DNA from: Bacteroidota bacterium
GTDB taxonomy: Bacteria > Bacteroidota > Bacteroidia > Chitinophagales > Chitinophagaceae
DNA length: 64,000 bases
Direction of reading: 5' to 3'
Assembly: GCA_030706605.1 (NCBI GenBank)
Contig: JAUZOE010000019.1
Coordinates: 1 to 64,000 of the forward strand
Made by a program: the position numbers and the translations under genes. This document shows, one piece after another, positions 52,792-62,600 of this stretch (its first letter is position 1; each line of letters opens with the position of its first letter). The notes beneath the pieces were generated by a model that saw nothing but the letters and a program-made list of their open reading frames with translations, did no database searches and was not told the DNA's origin.

Positions 52792-54240
52792 TTATTGATT
52801 CAATTTTTGAATAAGAATTTTGTTTACTGCCTGCATATCTGCTTTTCCTTTGCTTTTCTTTTTTACTTCGCCGGCAAATAATCCGATTAGATTTTTCTTT
52901 CCCTTTTTATATTCTGAAATTTTATCTGGCATATTTGCGAGTACTTCATCAACCCAGCTATTAAGTGTATCATCACTTTTTTCCTGTAAAATATTTAATT
53001 CCCTTGCTATTTCAAGTGGCTCCTTTAAATCTGACTGAATCAGTACCGGGAAAATTTTAGCAGCGGCAATACCAAAACTGACACTTCCTTCTTCCACGAG
53101 TTCAATCATCTGGGACATTATTTTTGGGCTGACAGGAAATTTTTCAATTTCAAGATTATATTCGTTGAGATAAGATTTGACGGGGCCAATAATCCAGTTG
53201 GCTACCGGTTTATAAAGGTGAGTATATTCAATTATTTTTTGAAAAAAAGCAACTGTTTCCCTGTCATCGCAAATCACTTTTGCTGCATCCGGAGAAAGTA
53301 AATACTGGCCAATTAATTTTTTTTCTAAAGCTAATGGCAATTCCGGCAATGATTCTTTTATAGAAGCAATTTCTTTTTCAGTTACTACAAATGGAACCAG
53401 GTCCGGCTCAGGAAAATATCGGTAATCATTGGCTTCTTCTTTGCTTCTTAAAGAAAATGTAGTCCCATTTGCTGCATCAAAACTCCTGGTCTGCTGAATC
53501 ACTTCTTCTCCATTTTCAAGCAATTCAACGAGCCGTTTTATTTCATGATCAATTGCTTTTTTTACGTTCCTGATTGAATTTAGATTTTTTACTTCTACTT
53601 TGGTTCCTAATTTTTTTTCTCCTTTTAGCCTGATCGAAACATTGGCATCGCAACGCATACTTCCTTCTTCCATATTGCCGTCAGAAATTTGCAGATAGCG
53701 TACCATCTTCCTTATTTCGGTGACATAAGCAAATGCTTCTTCCGAAGAATGGAGGTCTGGTTCTGAAACGATTTCAAGTAAGGGAACTCCCGCGCGGTTA
53801 AGGTCAATACAAGTATAATTTTCATCTGCATCATGAATGCTTTTACCGGCATCTTCTTCCAGGTGTATTCTATTCAACAAAATATTTCTTTCCTTTCCAT
53901 TCACCTGTATAATTACCGTTCCGTTTTTACATATAGGCGTTGTGTGCTGAGTTATTTGATAGCCTTTGGGCAGATCGGGATAGAAATAATTTTTTCGTGC
54001 AAAATAATTATTAGCTGTAATATCACAATTAAAAGCAATGCCAAGTTTAATGGCAAATTCTACTGCTTTTTCATTCATCATAGGCAGGGTGCCCGGATGT
54101 GCCAGAGATATTGCGCTCACATTAGTATTAGGCGGATTGCCAAAAAGCGTGCTGTCGCCGCAAAACAATTTACTTTGGGTGAGCAATTGCGTGTGCACTT
54201 CCAGTCCGATTACCGGTTCATATTTGTCTGATTCTAACAT
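52792..54240 (-). CDS. gatB: Asp/Glu-tRNA amidotransferase subunit B
   Basis: GatB is the kinase/amidotransferase subunit of GatCAB, which turns Glu-tRNA(Gln) and Asp-tRNA(Asn) into their amides. The family opening Y-E-P-V-I-G-L-E-V-H-T-Q-L follows the start chosen at 54240 (M-L-E-S-D-K); the longer frame adds 10 residues. Other signatures are R-K-N-Y-F-Y-P-D-L-P-K-G-Y-Q-I and D-L-N-R-A-G-V-P-L-L-E-I-V-S-E-P-D. The C-terminal YqeY-like domain ends near residue 480. No gatA or gatC is nearby. Confidence 0.96.
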   Translation of the reverse strand: MLESDKYEPVIGLEVHTQLLTQSKLFCGDSTLFGNPPNTNVSAISLAHPGTLPMMNEKAVEFAIKLGIAFNCDITANNYFARKNYFYPDLPKGYQITQHTTPICKNGTVIIQVNGKERNILLNRIHLEEDAGKSIHDADENYTCIDLNRAGVPLLEIVSEPDLHSSEEAFAYVTEIRKMVRYLQISDGNMEEGSMRCDANVSIRLKGEKKLGTKVEVKNLNSIRNVKKAIDHEIKRLVELLENGEEVIQQTRSFDAANGTTFSLRSKEEANDYRYFPEPDLVPFVVTEKEIASIKESLPELPLALEKKLIGQYLLSPDAAKVICDDRETVAFFQKIIEYTHLYKPVANWIIGPVKSYLNEYNLEIEKFPVSPKIMSQMIELVEEGSVSFGIAAAKIFPVLIQSDLKEPLEIARELNILQEKSDDTLNSWVDEVLANMPDKISEYKKGKKNLIGLFAGEVKKKSKGKADMQAVNKILIQKLNQ

Positions 54241-54308
54241 TCCCGCGAAGATATGAAAAGACATTTCCATTTATAGGGAATGAAAACTTAAAAAAAGAAT
54301 AAATGCCT

Positions 54309-54635
54309 TTACCTTTTCCCTTCATAGTAATCGCACTGTTGTAATGACCCCAACCTGATGCGTAAAGGGAATTTAAGCGCTTTTTCGACAACCAGTTCTT
54401 TTTTGCAAAAAAAACCATAATTACAGGTAGAAAAGTTTTCGGGAATTGTTGCCTGAACATGAGAAAATATTTCGGGGGAAATCATACTTGTCGAATCAGA
54501 AGTAGGTTCTTTATTTATTTTTGAAAAAGAAAAATTTTCACTTACAGGGCTTTTAGTAGATTTTTGAGCTGATGCAGGCATGGCTATAAGTACAAAAATC
54601 AATCCTAACCCACAAATTTTATTCCAAAAAAACAT
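54309..54635 (-). CDS. Small exported protein of unknown function
   Basis: The 108-residue product has a signal peptide (M-F-F-W-N-K-I-C-G-L-G-L-I-F-V-L-I-A-M-P-A-S-A-Q). The C-terminal half has three cysteines (F-S-T-C-N-Y-G-F-F-C-K-K-E-L and Q-Q-C-D-Y) around a basic segment (K-F-P-L-R-I-R-L-G-S-L-Q). The pattern looks familiar from Bacteroidota hypotheticals near rpoN, but no function is known. It is divergent from rpoN. Confidence 0.65.
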   Translation of the reverse strand: MFFWNKICGLGLIFVLIAMPASAQKSTKSPVSENFSFSKINKEPTSDSTSMISPEIFSHVQATIPENFSTCNYGFFCKKELVVEKALKFPLRIRLGSLQQCDYYEGKR

Positions 54636-54683
54636 ATTGTTACTTTTGCATGTAAATTTACAAATTAAAATACAATACTGTTA

Positions 54684-56168
54684 ATGTCTTTAAGCCAGCG
54701 ATTACAACATAAACTTCTTCAAAAATTATCGCCCCAGCAAATTCAATTAATGAAATTGTTGCAGGTTCCTACGGCCCACCTTGAAGAAAGGATAAAAGAA
54801 GAATTAGAGGAAAATCCTGCCCTGGAAACAGGAGAAGATGGTTTTGATGAAAATCATGAAGAAACAAAAGATGAGTTTGACCCACTAGATGATGATTTTG
54901 AAAATGACGGAAGCGAAAATGACTATGATAACGTTGATATCAGTGAATATATTAATGATGGAGATGATGAACCCGGAGATTATAAATACCGGGATGATAA
55001 TTATGGTGATCCGGAAGAGAATAAAGTGATTCCCCACAGGGTAGAGATCTCATTTTATGAAACGCTGAAATCACAGTTATTAATGCTTGATCTTGATGAG
55101 AAACAGCGAAAAATGGCTGAACAAATTATAGGAAGTATTGATGATGACGGATACCTCCGTAGAGATATTACTTCTATAGTTGATGATCTGGCTTTTCGGC
55201 AAAATATCAGTTGTACAGAAAAGGAGATTAAAACGCTTATAGATTTAATACAACAATTTGACCCGCCCGGAGTAGGAGCCAGAGATTTGCAGGAATGTCT
55301 TTTGCTACAATTGAAAAGAAAAGAATTAAGCGGACAAGAGGTAAGTATTGCCATAGAAATCATTGATAAGTACTTTGAGGAATTTACTAAAAAGCATTAT
55401 GAAAAAATTCAGCGAGCATTAAATCTGGACGATAATGGTATAAAGGAAGTGATTAATCAAATCATTAAATTAAATCCAAAACCCGGGGGGCAGGTTGGGG
55501 AAACCAATAAACTTCAGAGTTATGTAATTCCCGATTTTTTTGTATTGAATAATAATGGCAAACTGGAGGTTACTCTCAATTCAAAAAATGCACCTGATCT
55601 TAGGATCAGTGAGGGATACAGGGATATGCTGAAAGACTATGACCGGGGTTCCAAGAAAGATAAACGCCAGAAAGAAGCGGTAATTTTTATAAAGCAAAAA
55701 ATTGACTCTGCTAAATGGTTTATAGATGCTATAAAGCAAAGACAGCACACACTCTTGAGTACAATGCAGACAATAGTAGAGTATCAAAAAGAATTTTTCT
55801 TAACAGGCGAAGACACTGATCTGCGGCCGATGATTTTAAAAGATATTGCTGAAAAAACGTTCCTGGATATTTCAACCATCAGCCGTGTTGCCAATAGTAA
55901 ATTTGTTCAGACAGAATTTGGAACTTACCGGTTAAAATTCTTTTTCAGCGAAAGCCTGGTTACTGATAGTGGCGAGGAAGTAAGTACGCGTGAAGTAAAA
56001 AAAATATTGAGCAACCAGATAGAAGAAGAAAATAAACAGCACCCTCTGAGCGATGAAAGGCTTACAGAACTCTTACAGGAAAAGGGATACAATATTGCAA
56101 GGCGTACAGTAGCAAAATATCGTGAACAACTTAATATCCCTGTAGCACGTTTAAGAAAAGAACTTTAG
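54684..56168 (+). CDS. rpoN: RNA polymerase sigma-54 factor
   Basis: Sigma-54 directs polymerase to -24/-12 promoters and needs AAA+ activators. Region I (about 1-45) is Q/L-rich (L-S-P-Q-Q-I-Q-L-M-K-L-L-Q). Region II is acidic (about 50-115, many D and E). The core-binding domain follows, then the helix-turn-helix I-S-T-I-S-R-V-A-N-S-K-F and the RpoN box A-R-R-T-V-A-K-Y-R at the end. The length of 494 residues is normal. TACTTTTG at 54641-54648 is a -7 element. The next gene starts 1 bp after its stop. Confidence 0.96.
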   Translation: MSLSQRLQHKLLQKLSPQQIQLMKLLQVPTAHLEERIKEELEENPALETGEDGFDENHEETKDEFDPLDDDFENDGSENDYDNVDISEYINDGDDEPGDYKYRDDNYGDPEENKVIPHRVEISFYETLKSQLLMLDLDEKQRKMAEQIIGSIDDDGYLRRDITSIVDDLAFRQNISCTEKEIKTLIDLIQQFDPPGVGARDLQECLLLQLKRKELSGQEVSIAIEIIDKYFEEFTKKHYEKIQRALNLDDNGIKEVINQIIKLNPKPGGQVGETNKLQSYVIPDFFVLNNNGKLEVTLNSKNAPDLRISEGYRDMLKDYDRGSKKDKRQKEAVIFIKQKIDSAKWFIDAIKQRQHTLLSTMQTIVEYQKEFFLTGEDTDLRPMILKDIAEKTFLDISTISRVANSKFVQTEFGTYRLKFFFSESLVTDSGEEVSTREVKKILSNQIEEENKQHPLSDERLTELLQEKGYNIARRTVAKYREQLNIPVARLRKEL

Positions 56169-56169
56169 A

Positions 56170-56874
56170 ATGGAAAATAAAATAAAAGATCAGAGAGGGA
56201 ATATTCATCCCATTGCCGGAATACAAAATATGCCGGAGCAACCTCTGGTCATAAGGGTGTTGGCACATGTTTTTTCTTTTGTATTTCATCCGCTTTTCAT
56301 ACCCGTTATTGCAACATGGTATTTAGCATTTATACAGCCTGTTTATTTTACAGGAATGCCTTCGCATGACAGGTTATGGATTGTAATCAGGGTAGGTTAC
56401 AATACCATTTTTTATCCCGCTTTAACTGTATTATTATTAAAAGCTGTAGGGTTTATCAAAAGTATTTTTCTAAAAACACAAAGGGAAAGGATCATTCCTT
56501 ATATCGCCACCAATTTTTTTTATTTTTGGGTGTACCTGGTTCTTAGAAGTCAGCCGGAAGTTCCCATTATTCTTACCAGTTTTATTTTTGGAATTTTCCT
56601 TGCCTCTTCTTTAGCGCTGATTGCCAATATTTATTTTAAGATAAGCATGCATGCATTAGGCGTAGGGTCTCTTTCCGGATTAATGTTAATTATCATTTTT
56701 TCAGGGTCTTCTTATACTGTTTTCCTGCCTGTTATGATAGCATTTATGATAACAGGTTTAGTTTGTACTTCAAGGATGATTGTGAGTGATCACAAACCTT
56801 TTGATATTTATTCAGGATTATTTTTCGGAATCATTTGTCAATTTATTGCTTATACTTTTATTGTTTTATCTTGA
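56170..56874 (+). CDS. PAP2-like multi-pass membrane protein
   Basis: The 234-residue protein has about six transmembrane segments. Parts of the PAP2 phosphatase pattern are visible: S-M-H-A-L-G-V-G-S-L-S-G at the place of motif 2 and S-R-M-I-V-S-D-H-K-P-F-D-I-Y-S-G at motif 3 (S-R then H and D). The motif 1 lysine/arginine region is not clear, so activity is uncertain. It starts one base after the rpoN stop, which implies translational coupling, but a link to sigma-54 is not established. Confidence 0.62.
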   Translation: MENKIKDQRGNIHPIAGIQNMPEQPLVIRVLAHVFSFVFHPLFIPVIATWYLAFIQPVYFTGMPSHDRLWIVIRVGYNTIFYPALTVLLLKAVGFIKSIFLKTQRERIIPYIATNFFYFWVYLVLRSQPEVPIILTSFIFGIFLASSLALIANIYFKISMHALGVGSLSGLMLIIIFSGSSYTVFLPVMIAFMITGLVCTSRMIVSDHKPFDIYSGLFFGIICQFIAYTFIVLS

Positions 56875-56903
56875 GTATTTGAAGAAAATATTGCTGCCAT
56901 TCT

Positions 56904-58460
56904 TTAAACTCTGTGTGGACTTTTCATGTATTTAGCAAGTACAATTTCTTCCATAGACTTTTCATATACTTTGGCTTCCACCCACGATATAACATCCAGG
57001 TAAGCAAAGGACCTGGTTTCAAAACGATCTCCCTCCAAATGTTTTATCTTTTTAAGAAATTCTTCAAGTTCCGGTTTTAAAAACTTGGCTTTGACCTTGA
57101 ATGAATGACGTAAAAAGCTGAAAATAGCTTCTTCCACTAAGGTAAGATTTTTCATTTTTGCCATAAACCGGTAGACAGATTTAATCAGGGAATCCAGAAT
57201 TTCTTCATTACCAATTTCATAATGGCAAAGCAGATGCATGAGTCTTGCATAGCATTGGAGATCATTGCGAAGTCCGCTTTGATTTTCATTTATAATCTTA
57301 TGCAGGTAGTCAATTGCAATTTTGTATTCTCCTGCTCCAAAATAAAGAGATGCAAATTTATAATTGAAAACCATGATACGATGATTATCTACAAAAAGTG
57401 AATATTCCTTCAGTTTTGCTTCTATGCATGGAACTATTTCTAGACCCTCCCTGAAATTGCCCTGCATTAGAAATTGATTTATCTTGGCGCTATTTATATA
57501 AATAGAAGTGTGAGTGCGAAAATTATCATGTTGATTGGCAACCGTAGTTTTTGCAAATTCTTCAAATTGCTTTAAAGTAATTTTAAATTTTTTAAAATTG
57601 CGCAGGTCAAAATGAGCATTTAATAAATTATGCATGCCTTTTATATAATGTCCTGTTTCTACAGAAATCATTAATGGATCTTCTCCAAAAAGGTCAATCC
57701 ACTTTTGGCTATATCGGTAGTACATTAAAAAATCCTGTCGTATAAATGCATACCAGCAATAGCTTTGGTATAGATATAGTTTTTCATAAAAGCCATGAAT
57801 AGCATCAGCATCAGTGGGCAGAGAACTTTTAAAAAAGCTCCTGATGTCTTTTTCATCTTCCACATTGCGGGCGTGCCCGTTCATTACATACCACCTGTAA
57901 AGCAACAGGGCAAGGTTTGAAAGCCGGGTTACTCTGTCAATATGCCCACTGATTTCCAGCGCTTCTTCTGCAAGTCTTTCAGTTTTCTCCAGTGAGCTAC
58001 GGGTGATATGAAGCGTCTCTATTTTCTTTTCCAAAGAAATTACCTGTACCAGAAAATTCATTTTCTGATTGTTTTTTGCCATTTCTTTCGCTTTCTCAAG
58101 TATGTGAAGGCTTTGTATTTTTAAGCCTTTGTTATATAGCAGACGTGCATTATCAAGTTGTTCACTTAACTTCAGATCTATATTGTCGTTAGTTTTTAAT
58201 AAACGCAGACTTGCAAGTAATTGTTTATAGAGGTGTGTTTTTAAATTGGATAGTTGCGATTTGGTAAAATCTTTCAATATTTTTAAAAGAATCTTTTCAT
58301 CGTATTCTGTTAGCTTATCCAATGCATCAAATAGCCTGATAATTTTGAGGTCTTCTTTAGCAGAACTTCTTTTAATATAAAGTTTAAAATGTCTCTTTTC
58401 AGACTTTTCCAACGAATGAACTAATTGAAATAATGTATCAGAAAAATGGTTGGGCATCAT
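56904..58460 (-). CDS. Helical-repeat (TPR-like) protein of unknown function
   Basis: The 518-residue cytoplasmic protein is predicted almost wholly helical, with tandem helix pairs of TPR spacing (for example A-R-L-L-Y-N-K-G-L-K-I-Q-S-L-H-I-L-E-K-A, and F-A-G-E-Y-style pairs later). The opening F-S-D-T-L-F-Q-L-V-H-S-L-E-K-S-E-K-R-H-F-K-L is conserved among hypothetical Bacteroidota proteins as I recall them. No catalytic motif is seen. It converges on the PAP2-like gene with 29 bp between stops. Confidence 0.75.
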   Translation of the reverse strand: MMPNHFSDTLFQLVHSLEKSEKRHFKLYIKRSSAKEDLKIIRLFDALDKLTEYDEKILLKILKDFTKSQLSNLKTHLYKQLLASLRLLKTNDNIDLKLSEQLDNARLLYNKGLKIQSLHILEKAKEMAKNNQKMNFLVQVISLEKKIETLHITRSSLEKTERLAEEALEISGHIDRVTRLSNLALLLYRWYVMNGHARNVEDEKDIRSFFKSSLPTDADAIHGFYEKLYLYQSYCWYAFIRQDFLMYYRYSQKWIDLFGEDPLMISVETGHYIKGMHNLLNAHFDLRNFKKFKITLKQFEEFAKTTVANQHDNFRTHTSIYINSAKINQFLMQGNFREGLEIVPCIEAKLKEYSLFVDNHRIMVFNYKFASLYFGAGEYKIAIDYLHKIINENQSGLRNDLQCYARLMHLLCHYEIGNEEILDSLIKSVYRFMAKMKNLTLVEEAIFSFLRHSFKVKAKFLKPELEEFLKKIKHLEGDRFETRSFAYLDVISWVEAKVYEKSMEEIVLAKYMKSPHRV

Positions 58461-58570
58461 TGATAATTTATCCTGAAACGTTTGTTGACAAAGGGTTTTC
58501 TATTGAAATAATCAGCTCAGCGGTAATATAATTAGCTTTAAGTTGATTATCTTGTTCTGCAGTCACAACG

Positions 58571-58748
58571 TAACTTTGTTAAACAAAAGGGTTAATATTA
58601 AAAATTGCAGGCAATAGTTGAGGTAGGTAGTCTTTCAAAGTTTCCCCTTTTGTAAGCTGTGTTACAGCACAAAACTTACAATTTAAGAATCTCATATCAA
58701 GCAATCGTAAAGGGTCGTCCTGTTTCTACAGGAGGACCTATTTTTTTT
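58571..58748 (+). ncRNA. Candidate small RNA with its own promoter and terminator
   Basis: A TAACTTTG -7 element (58571-58578) is followed by about 165 nt and a strong terminator (stem 58713-58722 with 58729-58738, one G-G mismatch, then T9 after TA). No plus-strand gene precedes it, since the upstream gene is on the minus strand and divergent, and none follows for nearly 1 kb. Within it, ACAAAAGGG (58583-58591) can pair with CCCTTTTGT (58645-58653). Alternatively TTGTAAG/CTTACAA (58650-58656 with 58675-58681) forms with an inner GCTGT/ACAGC, so the two folds exclude each other. The -33 element is weak (TTG, 16-bp spacing). No known RNA family is recognised. Confidence 0.5.
58713..58748 (+). 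terminator. Orphan Rho-independent terminator
   Basis: GGTCGTCCTG and CAGGAGGACC form a 10-bp stem with one mismatch and a 6-base loop, followed by TA and a run of T. No plus-strand protein gene lies upstream that it could serve. Confidence 0.8.
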
Positions 58749-58857
58749 AGAATGTGAAAATAAGTGATTCTTTTAAACAATAAATTTTTTTTTCTTATTT
58801 TTTTTTCCTAAACACTTTTACGGTATTTCCCCCCTCAATATTACTTTTACAATTCAA

Positions 58858-58894
58858 TAAATAAAAAGGCTTGCCGATCAAAGGATCGGCAAGC
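58858..58894 (-). terminator. Terminator of the 137-residue secreted-protein gene
   Basis: A perfect 11-bp stem GCTTGCCGATC/GATCGGCAAGC (58869-58879 with 58884-58894) with a 4-base loop is followed on the minus strand by a T-rich run (58868-58858). It lies 40 bp past the stop. Confidence 0.9.
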
Positions 58895-58934
58895 TGGTTA
58901 TGAAGAATTATAGGGTGATTAAATACTACCAGGT

Positions 58935-59348
58935 TTATAATTTGGCAACCACGATATTTTCTATGGTTTTTATAGATGAACTAATCTGATAAACCTGGGT
59001 TGAATGTGTTTTTGCTGAAGTAACTTCAATTGATACACCAAAATCGGGAGATTTTAAATCTGCTTCATCAATAGCAAGCTGATATTTTCTTGAAAGATTG
59101 ATTCCTTTTACATTTTCAGAATACAATACATTTTTGTCATGATCTTTTATTGAAATATAATACTCTCCAGCTTCTTTATTGTTTAGATCCAACTGAAATA
59201 CAGGTTGGCTTTTAATTTTACCAATAAATTTTAATTCTACAGGATTATCAGATTTTATACCCGCAAAAGAAGTTTGGGTTAATCCCATGGTAAAAAGGGT
59301 AAATAAACCTATTGTAATCATTCTTGTTGTTTTGATTGCTTGTTTCAT
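58935..59348 (-). CDS. Small secreted protein of unknown function
   Basis: The 137-residue product has a signal peptide (M-I-T-I-G-L-F-T-L-F-T-M-G-L-T-Q-T-S-F-A, cleavage near 29). The mature part is a small beta domain (V-E-L-K-F-I-G-K-I-K-S-Q-P-V-F-Q-L-D-L-N-N, then E-Y-Y-I-S-I-K-D). It resembles short surface proteins abundant in Chitinophagaceae, from memory. A near-perfect promoter and a strong terminator suggest a well-expressed monocistronic gene. Confidence 0.75.
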   Translation of the reverse strand: MKQAIKTTRMITIGLFTLFTMGLTQTSFAGIKSDNPVELKFIGKIKSQPVFQLDLNNKEAGEYYISIKDHDKNVLYSENVKGINLSRKYQLAIDEADLKSPDFGVSIEVTSAKTHSTQVYQISSSIKTIENIVVAKL

Positions 59349-59693
59349 AAAGTGAAGTTTTAAATTAAAAATTAATGTTCTGTTTTTAAATTCTTAATCA
59401 TTCAAACAACCATAGGCCAAAAGTAGTCTGCCAGGAATCATATTGCAAATCAAGTTAGTATGCATTTTTTCATCTTAAGCATGTTAATAAATGTGTAAAA
59501 CCTTTTACTGCAAAGGATTTGACAAAAAATAAATATGATCTCCAAACGCCAATATTACTTTTTTGTTAAGTGAAAACAATATAGGAGAGAGAGGTTATGC
59601 TGTTCATTTATTATAGGAATAAAGAAAATAATCTTTAAAAGTCATAGTAATTTCTCCTTTATAAAAAACTACCCAAGCTTTTCATTTAACTTC
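59349..59693. other. 345-bp divergent intergenic region
   Basis: This lies between the 137-residue gene and the helicase gene. It contains the minus-strand promoter at 59418-59449 and otherwise A/T-rich sequence. No ORF, tRNA or strong hairpin was seen. Confidence 0.5.
59418..59449 (-). promoter_or_regulatory. Promoter of the 137-residue secreted-protein gene
   Basis: On the minus strand, TTTG (59446-59449) and TACTTTTG (59418-59425, fits TAnnTTTG) are 20 bp apart, matching the Bacteroidota sigma consensus. The leader would be about 60 nt. Confidence 0.75.
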
Positions 59694-59699
59694 GTGAGT

Positions 59700-62600
59700 A
59701 TGTCAACATACCGCGAAATACTGCTTAAAAAGTTCAAGCAGGAATACCAAAAATTGAATGAAAAACAGAAGCAGGCTGTTGATACCATTGAAGGGCCTGT
59801 AATGGTAATTGCGGGTCCGGGTACAGGTAAAACTCAAATTCTTGCTGCGCGTATTGGGAAAATTTTATTGGAAACGGATGTGCTTCCGCAAAATATTTTG
59901 TGCCTCACATACACCGAAGCAGGCGCTCTTGCCATGCGCAGAAGATTACTTCAATTTATTGGCCCCGATTCTTATAAAGTCAACATCTATACTTTTCATG
60001 GGTTTTGTAATGATATTATCCAGGAAAATTTATCCTTGTTTGAAAAAACGGCACTCAATCCAATTTCTGATTTGGAAAAAATTCAATTGTATAAATCACT
60101 TATAGATGATCTGCCCAAAAACAATCCTCTTAAAAGATATCGCGGTGATGTGTATTATGAAATAAAAAACCTGCAACACCTTTTTTCTGCCATGAAGCGC
60201 GAAGGCTGGACTCCTGAATTAATAATCAAAAGTATAAATGTTTACCTCGAAAAAATAAAAGACGATGAAAATTTTAAATATAAAAATTCACGTAAAGGAT
60301 CTTATAATAAAGGAGAATTTAAACCAGCCTATTTTGAAGAAATAAGCCGGATGGAGAAATTAAGTGCCGCAGTACATGAGTTTGATCATTTCCAGGCACT
60401 GATGAAGAAAAACAATCTTTATGATTTTGACGATATGATTAATTGGGTGATCAGGGTATTTACAGAAAATAAAGAAGTACTGGCTAAATACCAGGAAAGA
60501 TTTCAATACATATTGGTAGATGAATACCAGGATACTAGCGGCACACAAAATGAAATTGTAAGACTGCTCATCAGTTTTTGGGAATCACCCAATGTGTTTG
60601 TGGTAGGTGATGACGACCAAAGTATTTTTCGTTTCCAGGGAGCTAATATCGAAAACATGGAAAATTTTGCCAATAGTTATGACGATCTTTTGAAAATTGT
60701 TTTGGTAAATAATTATCGTTCTACCAAGCCCATCCTTGATATTTCCAAATCGCTTATTGATAAAAACGCGGAAAGATTGATTAATAAATTTGAAGGATTG
60801 AGCAAAGACCTCGTTTCTTCAAATATCAATTTAAAAAATCTTGCTGAACTTCCTTTAATTACAGAATACAATACGGTAAAAGATGAGATGGCTGATATTA
60901 CCAATAAAGTGGAAAGCCTTATTGAGCAGGGAACGGAACCAGGCAGAATCGCAATCATATATAAAGAGAACAGCTATGGCGAACAACTCATGAAGTATTT
61001 TAACCTGAAAAATATACCTGCATTTTCCAAGCGAAATCTCAATATTTTAGAAGACCCTTTTGCAAGAAAAATTATTCAGATTTTACGTTACCTCGCCGCC
61101 GAACATGATATTCCATATGGAGGTGATGAATTATTGTTTGAGATTTTACATTATGATTTTTATAAAATTCCACCTATAGAAATTGCAAAAATTACAGTAG
61201 AGGTAAATAGTAAAAAATATAGTGGACAAGCTACTTCCATTAGGAAATTATTATACGAAAAAGCCAATGCATTTTCAAAAGATCTTTTCGATACCGGAAT
61301 CAATCCGGAGCTAAAAGATTTCAGTAAAATGATAGAGCAGTTGATTGCAGATGTTTCTAATGTTACGCTGCAACAACTTTTTGAAAAAATTATTGCTGAT
61401 GCCGGAGTGCTTTCATATATAATGAGGAGTAATGAAAAAATCAGGTTGCTTCAAATTCTTACAGTACTTTTTGATTTTATAAAAGAAGAAACCGCACGAA
61501 ACCCGATGCTTAATTTACAGGAATTGGTTTCTGTAATTGAGCTTATGGAAAAAGAAGGCCTTTCATTACCAATGGTGCAGGTTTCCGGAAGCGAAAAAGG
61601 GGTAAACCTGTTAACAGCGCACGGCTCAAAGGGTTTGGAATTTGAGCATGTTTTTATTACAGGTATCAATGCTTATTTATGGGAGAAAAAAAGAAAGCAA
61701 ACTAATGGTTATAAATTCCCTGACACTTTATTTTCTTCTTTACCATCCGGGAATGCTGATGAAGAATTGCGTCGCTTGTTTTATGTTGCGCTTACCCGGG
61801 CTGAAAAAAATCTGCAAATTTCATTTATAAAATTTAAGCCGGATGGAAAAGAAGCCGAACATTCTATGTTCATCGCAGAGATTATTGAAGCTAATGACAT
61901 AGCGATTCAACATATAGCGCTTCCTCAAGAAAAACTCATGGAATATGAAGCGTTGAATTACATAAAACAAGCACCCGAAATTGAAAAATCTGAAGAAGAT
62001 TTTATAAACGGTTTATTGGTTAAATATGTGATGAATGTAACTTCCCTCAATAATTATTTAGATTGTCCGCTTGGTTTTTATTATAAAAATCTGATCCGTA
62101 TTCCTTCCGGAAAATCAGAAAACCTGGAATTTGGGAGTGCTGTGCATTTGGCCCTGCAGCGCCTTTTTGAAGACATGCAAAAAGATCCACAACAAAGATT
62201 TCCTTCTAAAAAGGTTATGATAGAATATTTTAAATGGTACATGGTGCGGCATCGCGAAAATTTTACCAAAGAAGCATTTGGCAGGAGAATGGAATACGGG
62301 GAAAAAGTACTTTCAGAGTATTATGATAATTATGTCCATTCCTGGAATAAAATAGTGGCAGTAGAAAGGAACATAAAAAATGTAGTGGTCAACGGAATTC
62401 CATTAAAAGGGAAAATAGATAAAATGGAATTTAATGGAAAAGAAGTGAATGTAGTGGATTATAAAACCGGCGATGTGAACAGTAAATACACCAATGAAAA
62501 ACTTCAGTCGCCAAACGATAAACAACCCAATGGGGGAGATTATTGGCGGCAGGCGGTATTTTATAAAATATTAATTGATAATATCGATAACAAGGAATGG

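Noticed and set aside
54218-54460. 80-residue minus-strand ORF overlapping the gatB start
   Set aside because: It overlaps both gatB and the 108-residue exported protein in another frame and has no signal or motif.
58571-58748. Assignment of the candidate RNA to 6S, SRP, tmRNA or RNase P RNA
   Set aside because: None of the conserved sequence or long closing-stem features that I know for these RNAs could be found.
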